DNA of 64,000 bases from NCBI RefSeq assembly GCF_026015295.1, contig NZ_JAPDUW010000001.1:2279501-2343500 (forward strand), given 5' to 3'. Shown one piece after another: positions 18,394 to 28,100 of this stretch; position 1 is the first letter of the stretch, and each line of letters begins with the position of its first letter. The stretch is from Segatella copri. Lineage in GTDB: Bacteria > Bacteroidota > Bacteroidia > Bacteroidales > Bacteroidaceae. Made by a program: the position numbers and the translations under genes. Below the pieces are notes generated by a model that made no database searches, was not told the DNA's origin, and saw nothing but the letters and a program-made list of their open reading frames with translations.

Positions 18394-18462
18394 GCTCGTT
18401 TGCATTTTCTTTGCATAAGAATTTAATAAAGAACATATTAATAACTTAATACAGAATACATT

Positions 18463-19005
18463 ATGAAGGAATTAAAAGGAACAAAGACAGAGAAGAACCT
18501 CCAGGAGGCTTTCGCTGGTGAGTCACAGGCTCGTAACAAATATACCTATTTTGCAAGCAAGGCAAAGAAGGACGGTTTTGTACAGATAGCTAATATCTTT
18601 GAGGAGACAGCTGCTAACGAGAAGGAGCACGCTAAGTTGTGGTTCAAGTATCTGGAGGGCGGTGCTATCCAGGATACAGAGAAGAACCTGGAAGCTGCTG
18701 CCAATGGTGAGCATGATGAGTGGACCGATATGTATCCACGCATGGCAAAGGAGGCTCGCGAAGAAGGTTTCGAGGAGATTGCAGCTAAGTTTGAGATGGT
18801 TGCTGAAATCGAGAAGCATCATGAGGAACGTTATCGCAAGCTTTTGAAGAACGTACAGGATAAGCTCGTCTTCTCTCGTGACGGCGACTGCATCTGGCAG
18901 TGCTCTAACTGCGGACATATCGTAGTAGGCAAGAAGGCTCCTGAGGTTTGCCCAGTCTGCAACCACCCACAGAGCTACTTCCAGATTGAAGCACAGAATT
19001 ACTAA
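18463..19005 (+). CDS. rbr: rubrerythrin
   Basis: A 180-residue cytosolic peroxide-reducing protein of anaerobes. The N-terminal di-iron four-helix bundle has glutamate motifs [29 protein letters not shown] and [14 protein letters not shown]; the C-terminal rubredoxin-like iron site has CSNCG (residues about 146-150) and CPVCNH (about 166-171). It protects against hydrogen peroxide using NAD(P)H-derived electrons. It is transcribed alone with a standard promoter, a leader hairpin and a strong bidirectional terminator shared with mutY. Confidence 0.97.
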   Translation: MKELKGTKTEKNLQEAFAGESQARNKYTYFASKAKKDGFVQIANIFEETAANEKEHAKLWFKYLEGGAIQDTEKNLEAAANGEHDEWTDMYPRMAKEAREEGFEEIAAKFEMVAEIEKHHEERYRKLLKNVQDKLVFSRDGDCIWQCSNCGHIVVGKKAPEVCPVCNHPQSYFQIEAQNY

Positions 19006-19049
19006 TTCTTGCTTGAGACGAAATATCTAACAGAACATATATAAATAAG

Positions 19050-19089
19050 AGAGGGTGTGTCATGGCCTTATGACACACCCTCTTTTTTA
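19050..19089. terminator. bidirectional terminator between rbr and mutY
   Basis: 14-bp perfect stem AGAGGGTGTGTCAT/ATGACACACCCTCT (19050-19063, 19070-19083) with a 6-nt loop and TTTTTT on the plus side, between convergent genes. Confidence 0.9.
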
Positions 19090-20136
19090 TGATTTAGCTT
19101 GAACCATTTCCAACATGATTTCTATCAACCTTGGAACACCATACTGTTCTATCTCGTCCTCTTTCACCCAGATATAATCATCAGGGAGCAGGGGGCGGGT
19201 TTCTGTTTCCTGCAGATAGAAGTCGGCAAGGAGGATGCGATGGGTAAGTACATGCTTCACATCCTTAGCCAGGAGAAGAGGATTATGGACAAAGGCAGGC
19301 AGTTGCGGAGCATCTGATGCGTTATATGGTTCCCACAATCCTTGCCAGATATCACCCTCGCCGCGACGGTGGATAGCCACTTCGCCTTTACACCTTATAT
19401 ATATATAGGAGAGATGGCGCGTTTTCACCTTCAGTGTCTTGTTCTTCACCGGCAACTCCTCTACCCTTCCTGTTCTCAACGCCTCACAGGTTTCGGCAAG
19501 CGGACAGACAAGACACTTCGGAGATTGGGGAGTGCACTGGATAGCCCCGAAATCCATCATGCCCTGGTTATAGGCAGCAACAGGCGATAATGCTGTAGCA
19601 GAAAGTTGCTGAGCAGACGAAGCAGGCAAGAGTGATTGAGCCAACGCAGCAAACTTTTTTTTCCCCTGCGTTGAGTTGATAGGAGTATCTATTCCGAAGT
19701 AACGTGAAAGAACCCGGTACACATTGCCATCTACTACTGCCGCCGGAATATCAAAGGCAAAAGAACCGATGGCTGCTGCAGTATAATCGCCCACCCCTTT
19801 CAGGGCTTTGATACCTTCAAGCGTATCAGGGAAATGACCGAGCTCCACTATCTGTTTGGCAGCAGCATGAAGGTTGCGGGCTCGCGAGTAATACCCCAAT
19901 CCCTGCCAGAGTTTCAAGACATCATCCTCGCTGGCAGCAGCCAAGTCTTCAACCTTGGGATAGGTCTTCATGAACCGCTCCCAATATTCCCATCCCTGTG
20001 CGATGCGGGTTTGCTGAAGGATGATTTCGCTCAGCCAGATGGCATAAGGATCCTTGGTTTCGCGCCAAGGCAAATCCCTACCATACTCACGAAACCAACG
20101 GATAATGACAGCCGAAAAACTATTCATAAAATTCAA
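19087..20136 (-). CDS. mutY: A/G-specific adenine glycosylase MutY
   Basis: Removes adenine mispaired with 8-oxoguanine. It has 349 residues. Seen: WLSEIILQQTRIAQGWEYW (catalytic glutamate), the helix-hairpin-helix LKGVGDYTAAAIGSFAF followed by the catalytic aspartate in AAVVDGNVYRVLSR, the 4Fe-4S ligands C-x6-C-x2-C-x5-C (CTPQSPKCLVCPLAETC), and a C-terminal NUDIX-like 8-oxoG recognition domain (from about 230). It lies 26 nt behind the MscS-type gene on the same strand, with a short repeat in the gap. Its stop is at the shared terminator. Confidence 0.96.
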   Translation of the reverse strand: MNFMNSFSAVIIRWFREYGRDLPWRETKDPYAIWLSEIILQQTRIAQGWEYWERFMKTYPKVEDLAAASEDDVLKLWQGLGYYSRARNLHAAAKQIVELGHFPDTLEGIKALKGVGDYTAAAIGSFAFDIPAAVVDGNVYRVLSRYFGIDTPINSTQGKKKFAALAQSLLPASSAQQLSATALSPVAAYNQGMMDFGAIQCTPQSPKCLVCPLAETCEALRTGRVEELPVKNKTLKVKTRHLSYIYIRCKGEVAIHRRGEGDIWQGLWEPYNASDAPQLPAFVHNPLLLAKDVKHVLTHRILLADFYLQETETRPLLPDDYIWVKEDEIEQYGVPRLIEIMLEMVQAKS

Positions 20137-20159
20137 TGTTCAAATCTCAATGTTCAAAG
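20131..20159. repeat. ATTCAATGTTCAAA tract after MscS-type gene stop
   Basis: Two TCAATGTTCAAA words just beyond the stop at 20163, in the gap to mutY, overlapping the first bases of mutY. Confidence 0.5.
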
Positions 20160-20162
20160 TAA

Positions 20163-21416
20163 TTACTGTTCCGGATATTGCTCGTAAATCTTCAGACCGA
20201 ACTCATTCGCCAAGGCATAGGCATGCTCCATGATATCGGCGAGAATGTGCTCATAATTCACCCATACCTTATCCTTAATGAAGAAATAGAACTCGATAGG
20301 GAGACCGCATTGCGTGGCTTCCATGTGGCGCACCATCAATGTGAGATCGGTATTGACCTCCGGACGCTGGCGCAGATACTTCTCCATGAATTTACGGTAA
20401 AGCTGGAGATTGGTAGGGGCAAGGGCTGCAGGATTCTTTAAATCCTCAATATCCTTCCCTTCTTGTATATCTTTATCTATCGCCTTCTGCAACGACTCCT
20501 TCAACTTAAACGAATCTTCGGTGGCGAAATGCTTGGCAAGCAGATTACGTTTTAATGTCTCATCCACCAGACGGACACTACGGAAATCGAAGTAAACCAC
20601 GCGCTTCACTCTTCGTCCACCACTCTTCTGCATACCAATCCAGTTCTGGAACGAACCGTTAACCAGGGTAGTAGGCGAAATAGTAACGATGGTGTTATCA
20701 AAGTTGCGCACCTTCACGGTCGTGAGTGACATATCCTCAACGATACCATTGGCATCCACCGACTTCACCGTAATCCAGTCGCCCTTATGCAACATATCAT
20801 TGCTGGTAAGACGCACACCAGCCGCCAATCCCGTGATGGTATCCTTGAAGACCAGCATCAGGACAGCCGAGGTAGCACCCAAACCGGCAAAGAGGGTCAT
20901 CGGGTTTTTGCCTAGCAGGATGGCAATCACCACCACAGCAGCCACGAAGAGCATCAATACCCTGAGAACACCGCAGAAAGTATGGAAATACTGCTGAGCC
21001 GACGAGCGTCGTTCCTGAGAATCCTCCAGTCCTTTGAAAGACCCGATGAAGACCAGAACCGTACGCACCGACATCACCACGATATAAATGCCCGTAGCCC
21101 GCTCCAATATCTCCTTGAATATCGGATACTCCAGATAAATCAGCGGCATGAGCGACCATATCACCACAGCCGGCACAATATGGCAAGCCGAGGTGAGCAC
21201 CTTCTTGTTCAGCAGCACATCATCCCAAGTGATGTCCGTCTTATCAGTAATCTTACTGATGAGCGGAACCAGTATCTTGCGACACAGGAAATCGCTCAGC
21301 ATCGCCAAGAGGATGGCAGTAATGGTGAGCAAAATATGGCGCAGCATGGGCACAAAATCACCGGTGACTCCTGCCCATGTTATCATTTCATCTACAAACT
21401 TACGAATTTCCTCCAT
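20163..21416 (-). CDS. MscS-family mechanosensitive channel (YbdG-like)
   Basis: A 417-residue inner-membrane protein with five hydrophobic segments before the conserved MscS core: pore helix FAGLGATSAVLMLVFKDTI, then the beta domain with LHKGDWITV, GIVEDMSLTTVKVRNFDNT and ISPTTLVNGSFQNW. It carries the YbdG/MscM-type insertion between the beta domain and C-terminal domain (about residues 275-350). Expected to gate on membrane tension during osmotic downshock. It lies between dacB and mutY on the same strand, each gap holding a short word repeat. Confidence 0.9.
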   Translation of the reverse strand: MEEIRKFVDEMITWAGVTGDFVPMLRHILLTITAILLAMLSDFLCRKILVPLISKITDKTDITWDDVLLNKKVLTSACHIVPAVVIWSLMPLIYLEYPIFKEILERATGIYIVVMSVRTVLVFIGSFKGLEDSQERRSSAQQYFHTFCGVLRVLMLFVAAVVVIAILLGKNPMTLFAGLGATSAVLMLVFKDTITGLAAGVRLTSNDMLHKGDWITVKSVDANGIVEDMSLTTVKVRNFDNTIVTISPTTLVNGSFQNWIGMQKSGGRRVKRVVYFDFRSVRLVDETLKRNLLAKHFATEDSFKLKESLQKAIDKDIQEGKDIEDLKNPAALAPTNLQLYRKFMEKYLRQRPEVNTDLTLMVRHMEATQCGLPIEFYFFIKDKVWVNYEHILADIMEHAYALANEFGLKIYEQYPEQ

Positions 21417-21418
21417 AA

Positions 21419-21444
21419 AACTATTAACTATAAACTATCAACTA
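21419..21444. repeat. AACTATAAACTATCAACTA tract after dacB stop
   Basis: Repeated ACTAT(A/C)AA words in the dacB-MscS gap, starting 4 nt past the dacB stop. Confidence 0.55.
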
Positions 21445-21448
21445 ACGC

Positions 21449-22732
21449 TCACGGTTGGCAGAGCAAAGTACATACTTTGTCTGCAAAGTGTCTGGCATTA
21501 TTGCCATGCATGATACCATTGTTGATGATGGCGAAACAGAGTTCATGACCATTGGCTGCGGTACAGTAACCAGCCAATGAGATGATGCCCGTCAGCGTAC
21601 CCGTCTTTGCTTTCACATTGCCATGCACAAAACTGTTCTTCATACGCTTCTTCAACGTACCGTCAACCCCACCGATAGGCAGCGAATGCTTCAGATGGTC
21701 CATGATATTACCGTTGAGATAAGCATAACGCAACAACTTCACCTCCAGTTCGGCACTGAGATAATTATAGAGCGAAAGTCCCGAGCCGTCAGCCAGTTTA
21801 TATCTTGCCGGATCGAGTCCTATCTTACGGATAAGCTGTCTTTCCACATTCCGGGCACTCTTGGCACTCGCCCATTTATTGCCCGTAGAAGCCGCAATCT
21901 GATAATACATGCTCTCGGCATAGAGATTATCACTCTCCTTCATCATCTTATGCAGAATCTGATCCATCGTATGGAATCGGGTACAGACCGTAAAGGCACT
22001 CGCAGGGCAAGTCTTCTCTGAAGCCCCAAAGCAGGAATATTCGATGCCTTCCTCACGGAGCTTGGCAAGAAACTTATCCATAAAGATGTCCTTGCGCTGG
22101 AACACCAGTGGCGAAAGCACCGGATTGTCATCATCCCAGCACCAGCCTTCACCCAACAGGTCGACATCCTTCAAAGAGCGGTCGGCATAGATGCTGCCAC
22201 GGATGGTGTCAACACCCATATCCTTCAGACTATTGACAAATGCCGACATATCATCGCTGTTGAAACGGGGATCCATACCGCCTATACAATAGACATCCCC
22301 CGTCAATACTCCATTCTCAATGGTACCGGTATATTTCAGAGTGGTTTTAAACTGGTAAGAACCACCCAACTTATCGAGCGCCGTAATGGCAGTCAGGAGC
22401 TTCATCGTACTTGCCGGACGCATCAGCTGTCGTTCATTTCTCTGATAGATACAAGAGTCAGCAGACAGGTCCCAGACCATCAGTCCTACCTGTGATGTTT
22501 CGAACATCTTGCTTTCAAGGAGTTTATCAATACCCACCTTCACCGATTCTGGCCAAGGCAATTTCTGAGTCAGCGTATCCGCTGCCAGGGAGTCAACGAG
22601 TGTAGAGTCGGAAACATCCTCCTCATCAACCGTTTCTATTCCCTCATCTTCAATCACATTCTGGGCCTGCACCGGTACGGATATCCATACCATCATCAGA
22701 CCCAACATCATATATATTATCTTTTTCATCAC
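21449..22732 (-). CDS. dacB: D-alanyl-D-alanine carboxypeptidase/endopeptidase (PBP4, DacB)
   Basis: A 427-residue periplasmic enzyme that trims or cleaves peptidoglycan stem peptides. Signal peptide at residues 1-23 (ending in VPVQAQ). Penicillin-binding motifs: SxxK in RPASTMKLLTA, SxN in KESDNLYAE, and KTG in VKAKTGTLTG. A divergent inserted domain separates SxxK and SxN, as in class C low-molecular-weight PBPs. The acidic linker after the signal peptide (EDEGIETVDEEDVSDSTL) is unusual but common in Bacteroidetes lipo- and periplasmic proteins. It follows the PH-domain protein gene by 27 nt on the same strand. Confidence 0.93.
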   Translation of the reverse strand: MMKKIIYMMLGLMMVWISVPVQAQNVIEDEGIETVDEEDVSDSTLVDSLAADTLTQKLPWPESVKVGIDKLLESKMFETSQVGLMVWDLSADSCIYQRNERQLMRPASTMKLLTAITALDKLGGSYQFKTTLKYTGTIENGVLTGDVYCIGGMDPRFNSDDMSAFVNSLKDMGVDTIRGSIYADRSLKDVDLLGEGWCWDDDNPVLSPLVFQRKDIFMDKFLAKLREEGIEYSCFGASEKTCPASAFTVCTRFHTMDQILHKMMKESDNLYAESMYYQIAASTGNKWASAKSARNVERQLIRKIGLDPARYKLADGSGLSLYNYLSAELEVKLLRYAYLNGNIMDHLKHSLPIGGVDGTLKKRMKNSFVHGNVKAKTGTLTGIISLAGYCTAANGHELCFAIINNGIMHGNNARHFADKVCTLLCQP

Positions 22733-22759
22733 AATCAGTTCACCTGAACTTAAAAGAAA

Positions 22760-23164
22760 TTATTTATTTTTGATTCTCTCCATAAATGCCTCTTCATTAT
22801 CCGGCTGAACGGTCACAATATTCTTATGCCCGTATTCGATGACCACACAATGGTCTAATCCGAAGAAAGTCTTGGCGATGTGTACATCAATGACATCACA
22901 TAGCGGCACATTTCTGTTGGAAGAGAACCTGCCCTCATTGATGATGAGATATTCCATCTCCTCATCGAGGTCTATCGGTTTTACCATCTTGAAGGTATAG
23001 GTTGTATTCAGTATGCGCTCTATCATGCCCACGATGATGATAGCCACAAAGATGCCGATGATAGCCAGTTTGACCCAGAAGAAGTAGAGTGCCAGGATTG
23101 CAAACACCGCCACACCGATACGTGCCGTCAGCGTAAAGCGCTTATGAAAAGTTCTATCTGCCAT
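22760..23164 (-). CDS. small membrane protein with PH-like domain
   Basis: A 134-residue protein with two adjacent hydrophobic helices (about 12-48) followed by a soluble domain of beta character (about 58-134: KPIDLDEEMEYLIINEGRFS, VPLCDVIDVHIAKTFFGLDH), consistent with a bacterial PH (DUF304-like) domain facing the cytoplasm. No catalytic motif. It is the first gene of a minus-strand run with dacB, MscS and mutY and is divergent from nadB. Function unknown; the PH assignment is by pattern only. Confidence 0.7.
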   Translation of the reverse strand: MADRTFHKRFTLTARIGVAVFAILALYFFWVKLAIIGIFVAIIIVGMIERILNTTYTFKMVKPIDLDEEMEYLIINEGRFSSNRNVPLCDVIDVHIAKTFFGLDHCVVIEYGHKNIVTVQPDNEEAFMERIKNK

Positions 23165-23297
23165 AACTTTGATTTATTACCTTATATTATTGTCGTTTTT
23201 ACGACCTTTTGATAGTCTAAAAGACTATATAACCTTAAATTTCGCTGCAAAATTACAAAAAATCCCTCTCTTATTACTCATTTTAAAGATTAATTAT

Positions 23298-23305
23298 TAC
23301 TTTTG
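23298..23305 (+). promoter_or_regulatory. nadB promoter -7 box
   Basis: TACTTTTG followed by CAACG, 92 nt before the nadB ATG. No clear TTTG at -33. Confidence 0.6.
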
Positions 23306-23397
23306 CAACGAATTAAGAATTAATTCTGAGAGAATGGGGCTGTTTTATAGATAAAAACACCCGTTCTTAAAATTGAAATTAGATAAGAATAAACTCA

Positions 23398-24987
23398 ATG
23401 GTTTATAAGTATGATTTTCTGATTATCGGCTCAGGAGTTGCCGGTATGAGTTACGCCCTGAAAGTAGCCAGAGCGCATAAAGGTAAGGTGTGTATGATTT
23501 GCAAGACCTCGCTCGACGAGGCTAACACGTCATTTGCACAGGGTGGTGTTGCGTCAGTTACCAACTTGGAAGTGGATAACTTCGACAAGCACATTCAAGA
23601 CACGATGATTGCTGGTGATTATATCAGCGATTATAAAGCAGTGAAGCAGGTTGTCACCATGGCACCGGAGCAGATCAAGGAGCTCGTGCAGTGGGGCGTC
23701 AACTTCGATAAGCAGCAGGACGGCAAGTTCGACCTACACCGTGAGGGCGGTCACAGCGAGTTCCGCATCCTTCATCATGCCGATGATACGGGTGCAGAAA
23801 TCCAGCGCGGTCTGATGGAGGCTGTGCGCAACTGTCCGGATATCGATATCAAGGAAAATCATTTCGCAGTAGAGATTATCACACAGCACCACTTGGGTGC
23901 CCGTGTTACTCGCCGCACACCTTATATCAACTGTTACGGTGCATACGTATTGAATCCTGACACCCAGAAGGTGGATACCTATCTGAGCAAGGTTACCGTG
24001 ATGTGTACCGGTGGATGTGGTGCCGTTTATCAGACTACCACCAACCCTGTGATTGCCACTGGCGATGGTGAGGCGATGGTATACCGTGCCAAGGGTACCG
24101 TGGCCGACATGGAGTTTGTCCAGTTCCACCCAACCGCTCTTTATCATCCGGGCGAGACTCATCCTGCCTTCCTCATCACCGAGGCTATGCGTGGATACGG
24201 TGGCATCTTGCGTCTGCCTAACGGCGAAAGTTTCATGGAGAAATATGATAAGCGTCTGAGTCTGGCACCTCGTGACATCGTGGCTCGTGCCATCGATAAG
24301 GAGATGAAGATTCACGGATTGGATCATGTCTGTCTCGATGTAACCCATAAGAATCCAGAGGAGACCAAGCGTCACTTCCCTAATATCTACGCCAAGTGTC
24401 TGAGCATCGGCATCGACATCACCAAGGAGTATATCCCTGTTCGTCCTGCCGCTCACTATATGTGTGGTGGTATCAAGGTAGATTTGAACGGCTGTTCAAG
24501 CATCAACCGTCTCTATGCCCTGGGCGAGTGTTCATGCACCGGTCTGCATGGCGGTAACCGTCTTGCCAGCAACTCGCTCATCGAGGCTGTGGTTTATGCC
24601 GAGACTGCTGCCAAGCACAGTATTGAACATGTAGATGAGTACGACTTCAATGAGAAGGTACCAGCATGGAACGATGAAGGTACTTTGACCAACGAAGAGA
24701 AGGTGCTGATTACACAGAGCGTGAAAGAGGTGGGCGAATGCATGAGCAACTATGTAGGCATCGTGCGCAGCGACCTCCGTCTGAAGCGAGCATGGGACCG
24801 TCTCGACCTTCTCTACGAAGAGACAGAAAATCTCTTCAAGCGTGTAAAAGTAAGCAAGGAACTCTGCGAGCTCCGCAACATGATTAACGTGGGTTATCTC
24901 ATCACCCGCATGGCGATAGAACGCAAGGAGAGCCGTGGTCTCCACTATACCATCGACTACCCTGTTCACGCTTACGACAAGGAGTAA
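23398..24987 (+). CDS. nadB: L-aspartate oxidase NadB
   Basis: FAD enzyme oxidising L-aspartate to iminoaspartate, first step of de novo NAD synthesis. It has 529 residues. FAD-binding IIGSGVAGMSYALKVA at the N-terminus, the active-site arch SFAQGGVASV, DLHREGGHSEFRILHHAD, EFVQFHPTALY, and RPAAHYMCGGIKVDLNG with LYALGECSCTGLHGGNRLASNSL, which separate it from succinate dehydrogenase flavoproteins. It is cytosolic. It is a single-gene unit with its own promoter box and a strong terminator at 25010-25047; nadA and nadC are not in the window. Confidence 0.95.
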   Translation: MVYKYDFLIIGSGVAGMSYALKVARAHKGKVCMICKTSLDEANTSFAQGGVASVTNLEVDNFDKHIQDTMIAGDYISDYKAVKQVVTMAPEQIKELVQWGVNFDKQQDGKFDLHREGGHSEFRILHHADDTGAEIQRGLMEAVRNCPDIDIKENHFAVEIITQHHLGARVTRRTPYINCYGAYVLNPDTQKVDTYLSKVTVMCTGGCGAVYQTTTNPVIATGDGEAMVYRAKGTVADMEFVQFHPTALYHPGETHPAFLITEAMRGYGGILRLPNGESFMEKYDKRLSLAPRDIVARAIDKEMKIHGLDHVCLDVTHKNPEETKRHFPNIYAKCLSIGIDITKEYIPVRPAAHYMCGGIKVDLNGCSSINRLYALGECSCTGLHGGNRLASNSLIEAVVYAETAAKHSIEHVDEYDFNEKVPAWNDEGTLTNEEKVLITQSVKEVGECMSNYVGIVRSDLRLKRAWDRLDLLYEETENLFKRVKVSKELCELRNMINVGYLITRMAIERKESRGLHYTIDYPVHAYDKE

Positions 24988-25009
24988 TCAAGAATTATCA
25001 GAATATTAA

Positions 25010-25047
25010 AAAGCTCGGATGCTTGTGATGCATCCGAGCTTTTTTTA
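25010..25047 (+). terminator. terminator of nadB
   Basis: 13-bp stem AAAGCTCGGATGC/GCATCCGAGCTTT (25010-25022, 25030-25042), 7-nt loop, then a T-run. It also faces the convergent sprA. Confidence 0.9.
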
Positions 25048-25111
25048 TTTTCAAGAATTTGAGAATTAGAGAATTTTTCTTTCTACCTATTGGTTCTGGT
25101 GAATTTTCTTT

Positions 25112-28100
25112 TTATCTCGTCAGCGAGAACTTGATACTCAGGCCGAAATCCTGCGTTGTGGTAGGATAACTGCTGCTCGACAGGAGCGGGGTGTTGGTCT
25201 GACGGTCATAATAGAAACTCATGGTAAGGAGTTTGCTGAAGGTATAATCGGCAGAGAAGCTCAGTTTCAGAGCATTGTTGCCGCTGCTGGCACTGCTTAC
25301 CATTGAGGCAATATCACGAACGATGGCTGCCTGCTTGCGGAAACTGAAGTCAAGACGTAGATTCAGATCATGGTTGGTACCATTCTGAACCGTCTTGGTG
25401 GTCGACGCATTCTTATTGGCTGCATTCTTGTTGCCGCCCTTCGACTTGGAACGGGAGGCCTTGGCGCCCCAACCGAAAACATCGAAGTTGTTGATGCGGT
25501 AACCCATACCGATTACCCAGTCCTTACTCAATGCCTCGTTCAGCTGCACACTCGTCATACTGAGGTTCAACACACGGGTCTGGCGATATTCTGCCTTCAC
25601 CGTCATATTATTGTTGAATGTGACATCCATACCCAATAATGGCGAGAACGACTCATTGATACTTACCTGCGAAATGTTGAACATGCTGCTTGGCGACGGA
25701 TTGCCCGTAGTGGCATCACTCACGAAGCCGAGACCGTTCATATACTCCTGGAAGGTGCTGTAACTGTTGTAGCTGCCTACCGCAAAGACGCTCTTGTAAG
25801 AGTGGTTGATGTTGATACTCTTGAAGTGCTCGTTGAACCAAGGCAGACGTCCCAGTCCACTATAACGGATAGTCCAGTTTGGCAACATCCGGCTCAAAGC
25901 TGGGAATACCGAGAGTGAATTGCCACCCATCGAGGTATAAGCCTTGAGGAAGGCAGGAATCATGACATCGCTGCTATACTGGTTGACCGGCGTGCGGGAA
26001 GCATCAAACTTGCCGCCAGCCAGAGCCGAACCAGCCGGATAAACAGTTCCGGCATACTGCGCCTCTACCCTATCTCTGAAACCAGCCAGCGAGTTGACAA
26101 ACTTCTCGAAGGTCTTGCTGCGATAACCCGAATTGGCATTGCCCATTCCCTCGAAAGCCGACCCCAGCGAGATGGTAGTCATCTGGAAGGCTCCACTCTG
26201 GGTAGTTGGCGTTCCTTCATACATATACTGTATGCTCTTCTGCGTGGTCTTGGTACGTGTGGCTGAGAGATCAATCTTGAAATCCTTGACAGGCTCCAAG
26301 GTGGCACGCAACGTAAGATTATCCGTTCTGCTGGTAGTAGCAGGTGTTGCGATACTGTCGTTGCAGAGCAGCCAGTCGTTGTTTCTAGCCTTCTCGATAT
26401 AATCGTCGCCAACCATACCGAAGGCGAAGTCAAGACCCGGTGCCATCTGTCCCACCTTCTTCTGTCCGAAGGCATCACCCACACTAGGCAAGAAGCCCGG
26501 CAGGGTGAGCTGATAGCTGCTGCGATAGTTGATGCTCACATTGCGCACCATCATTGCCAAGCGACTAGCCAACTGCAATCCCTTATACCATTTCTTATCA
26601 TCAAGCGGTTCCTTAGCCAGTACGGAGAGTTTCACCTTCATGGCAGTATCTACCTTTGAGATGATTCTGATCTGGTTATTATCCACCTTTTTATATTTAA
26701 GCGGGAATACCTTGCCGTCTTCCGTCTTGGCATTCACAATCAGTCGCTTGGTATTCTTACCGTGGCGTATCTTGAATGTAGTATCAGGCAGGAGGGTGAT
26801 TTCCCGTTCGAAGGCACGCTTGTTCTTAGGCAGCGCCTTCTTCGGATCAGCCGCCTGTTCCTTTGCTTCCTGCTTCTTTTTCTTTTTTTCCAGCTTCTTG
26901 CGCTGCATCTGTGCCCTACTCTGGGTACGGTCAAACTTATCGTTTACCTTCTTCAGGAAAGGCACATGGTTGTAGAGTTTCACCAGATTGAAGTTACCGT
27001 TCAATGTCAGCTCGCGCTGGGTATTGATGGTGTTTCCATACGAGTTACCCTCCTCATCCTCTGTACCGCGCTCCCAAGAATAGTTGGCATTGTAAGAGGC
27101 ATCGCTGTTCACCCAGTCGAAGACAGGCAGCAGATTGAGAGGCACCTTGTAGGATGCCTGGAAATTCTGACTGTAGTCGAGCGGTGCACCCCAGTGGCGG
27201 ATGCTGGTCCATACGGAATCCTTCCAGGCATGATACTGGTCGGCATAAAGATCCTTATTGACCGGTGTATATGGTTCCTCTATCTGTGCATGGGTAGCAC
27301 TCTGGAAGTTCATGTGCAGGTTCTTGGTCAGATCCCAGTTGATGGAGAACTCACGGTTCCAGAGGAACTGTTCACTGAAAGTGAGCGGCAACTTGGAGTC
27401 TACTCCGGCAGCTCCACTCATCAGGGTTTCCATATCGCGCTCCTGCAACTCGTAGTAGTCGCGCGTCATCTCGGTATTGAAGGCTATGTTCTGCGGCAGC
27501 CAGTTCAGTCCGAAACGTTTCAGTATGTCGAGCCACTTGCTCTTGTTCTTCAGTCTCTTGAATGGTTCCCATGCCTTATAAACCGGGCTCCACGAATAAT
27601 CCAGGGCTCCGCGCCAGTTGTCCTTGCGCTCATACATCGTCGTTTCACCCGTAGTATACTGATGCTGATGACTGTAGGTGAATGAGAAGTTGGCTGGATC
27701 GTATGGCATCGGATGGCGCTTGGTAGCGATACCCACCCGGGCATTCGAGATGGAGAAGTTGGTCTGCGTAATCTTGGTGGCAGCGATGTTCTCGATAGAA
27801 TCGCGCTCATGCTTGGATCCGGCGGCATCGAGGGCATCCTTCAACTCCATATCGGTATCCAGCGGATTATACTTAGGAGTAGTCTTCTCCTTGGTAATAC
27901 TATAATATAAAGGTATGCTCACCTTCGCCTTGTCAGGGAAGAACTTACCCATTTCGAGCGATGTGGTCACACTGTAAGTACCGTAATTATCGGTAGTGCG
28001 ACTTGCCACGCCATCTTCCAGACCGCCGAATCCCTCGCTGATGTATCTGCCGGTGGCATTCACGCTACCCAAATCGGAGAGTTGTACGTTCAGGTTGGCA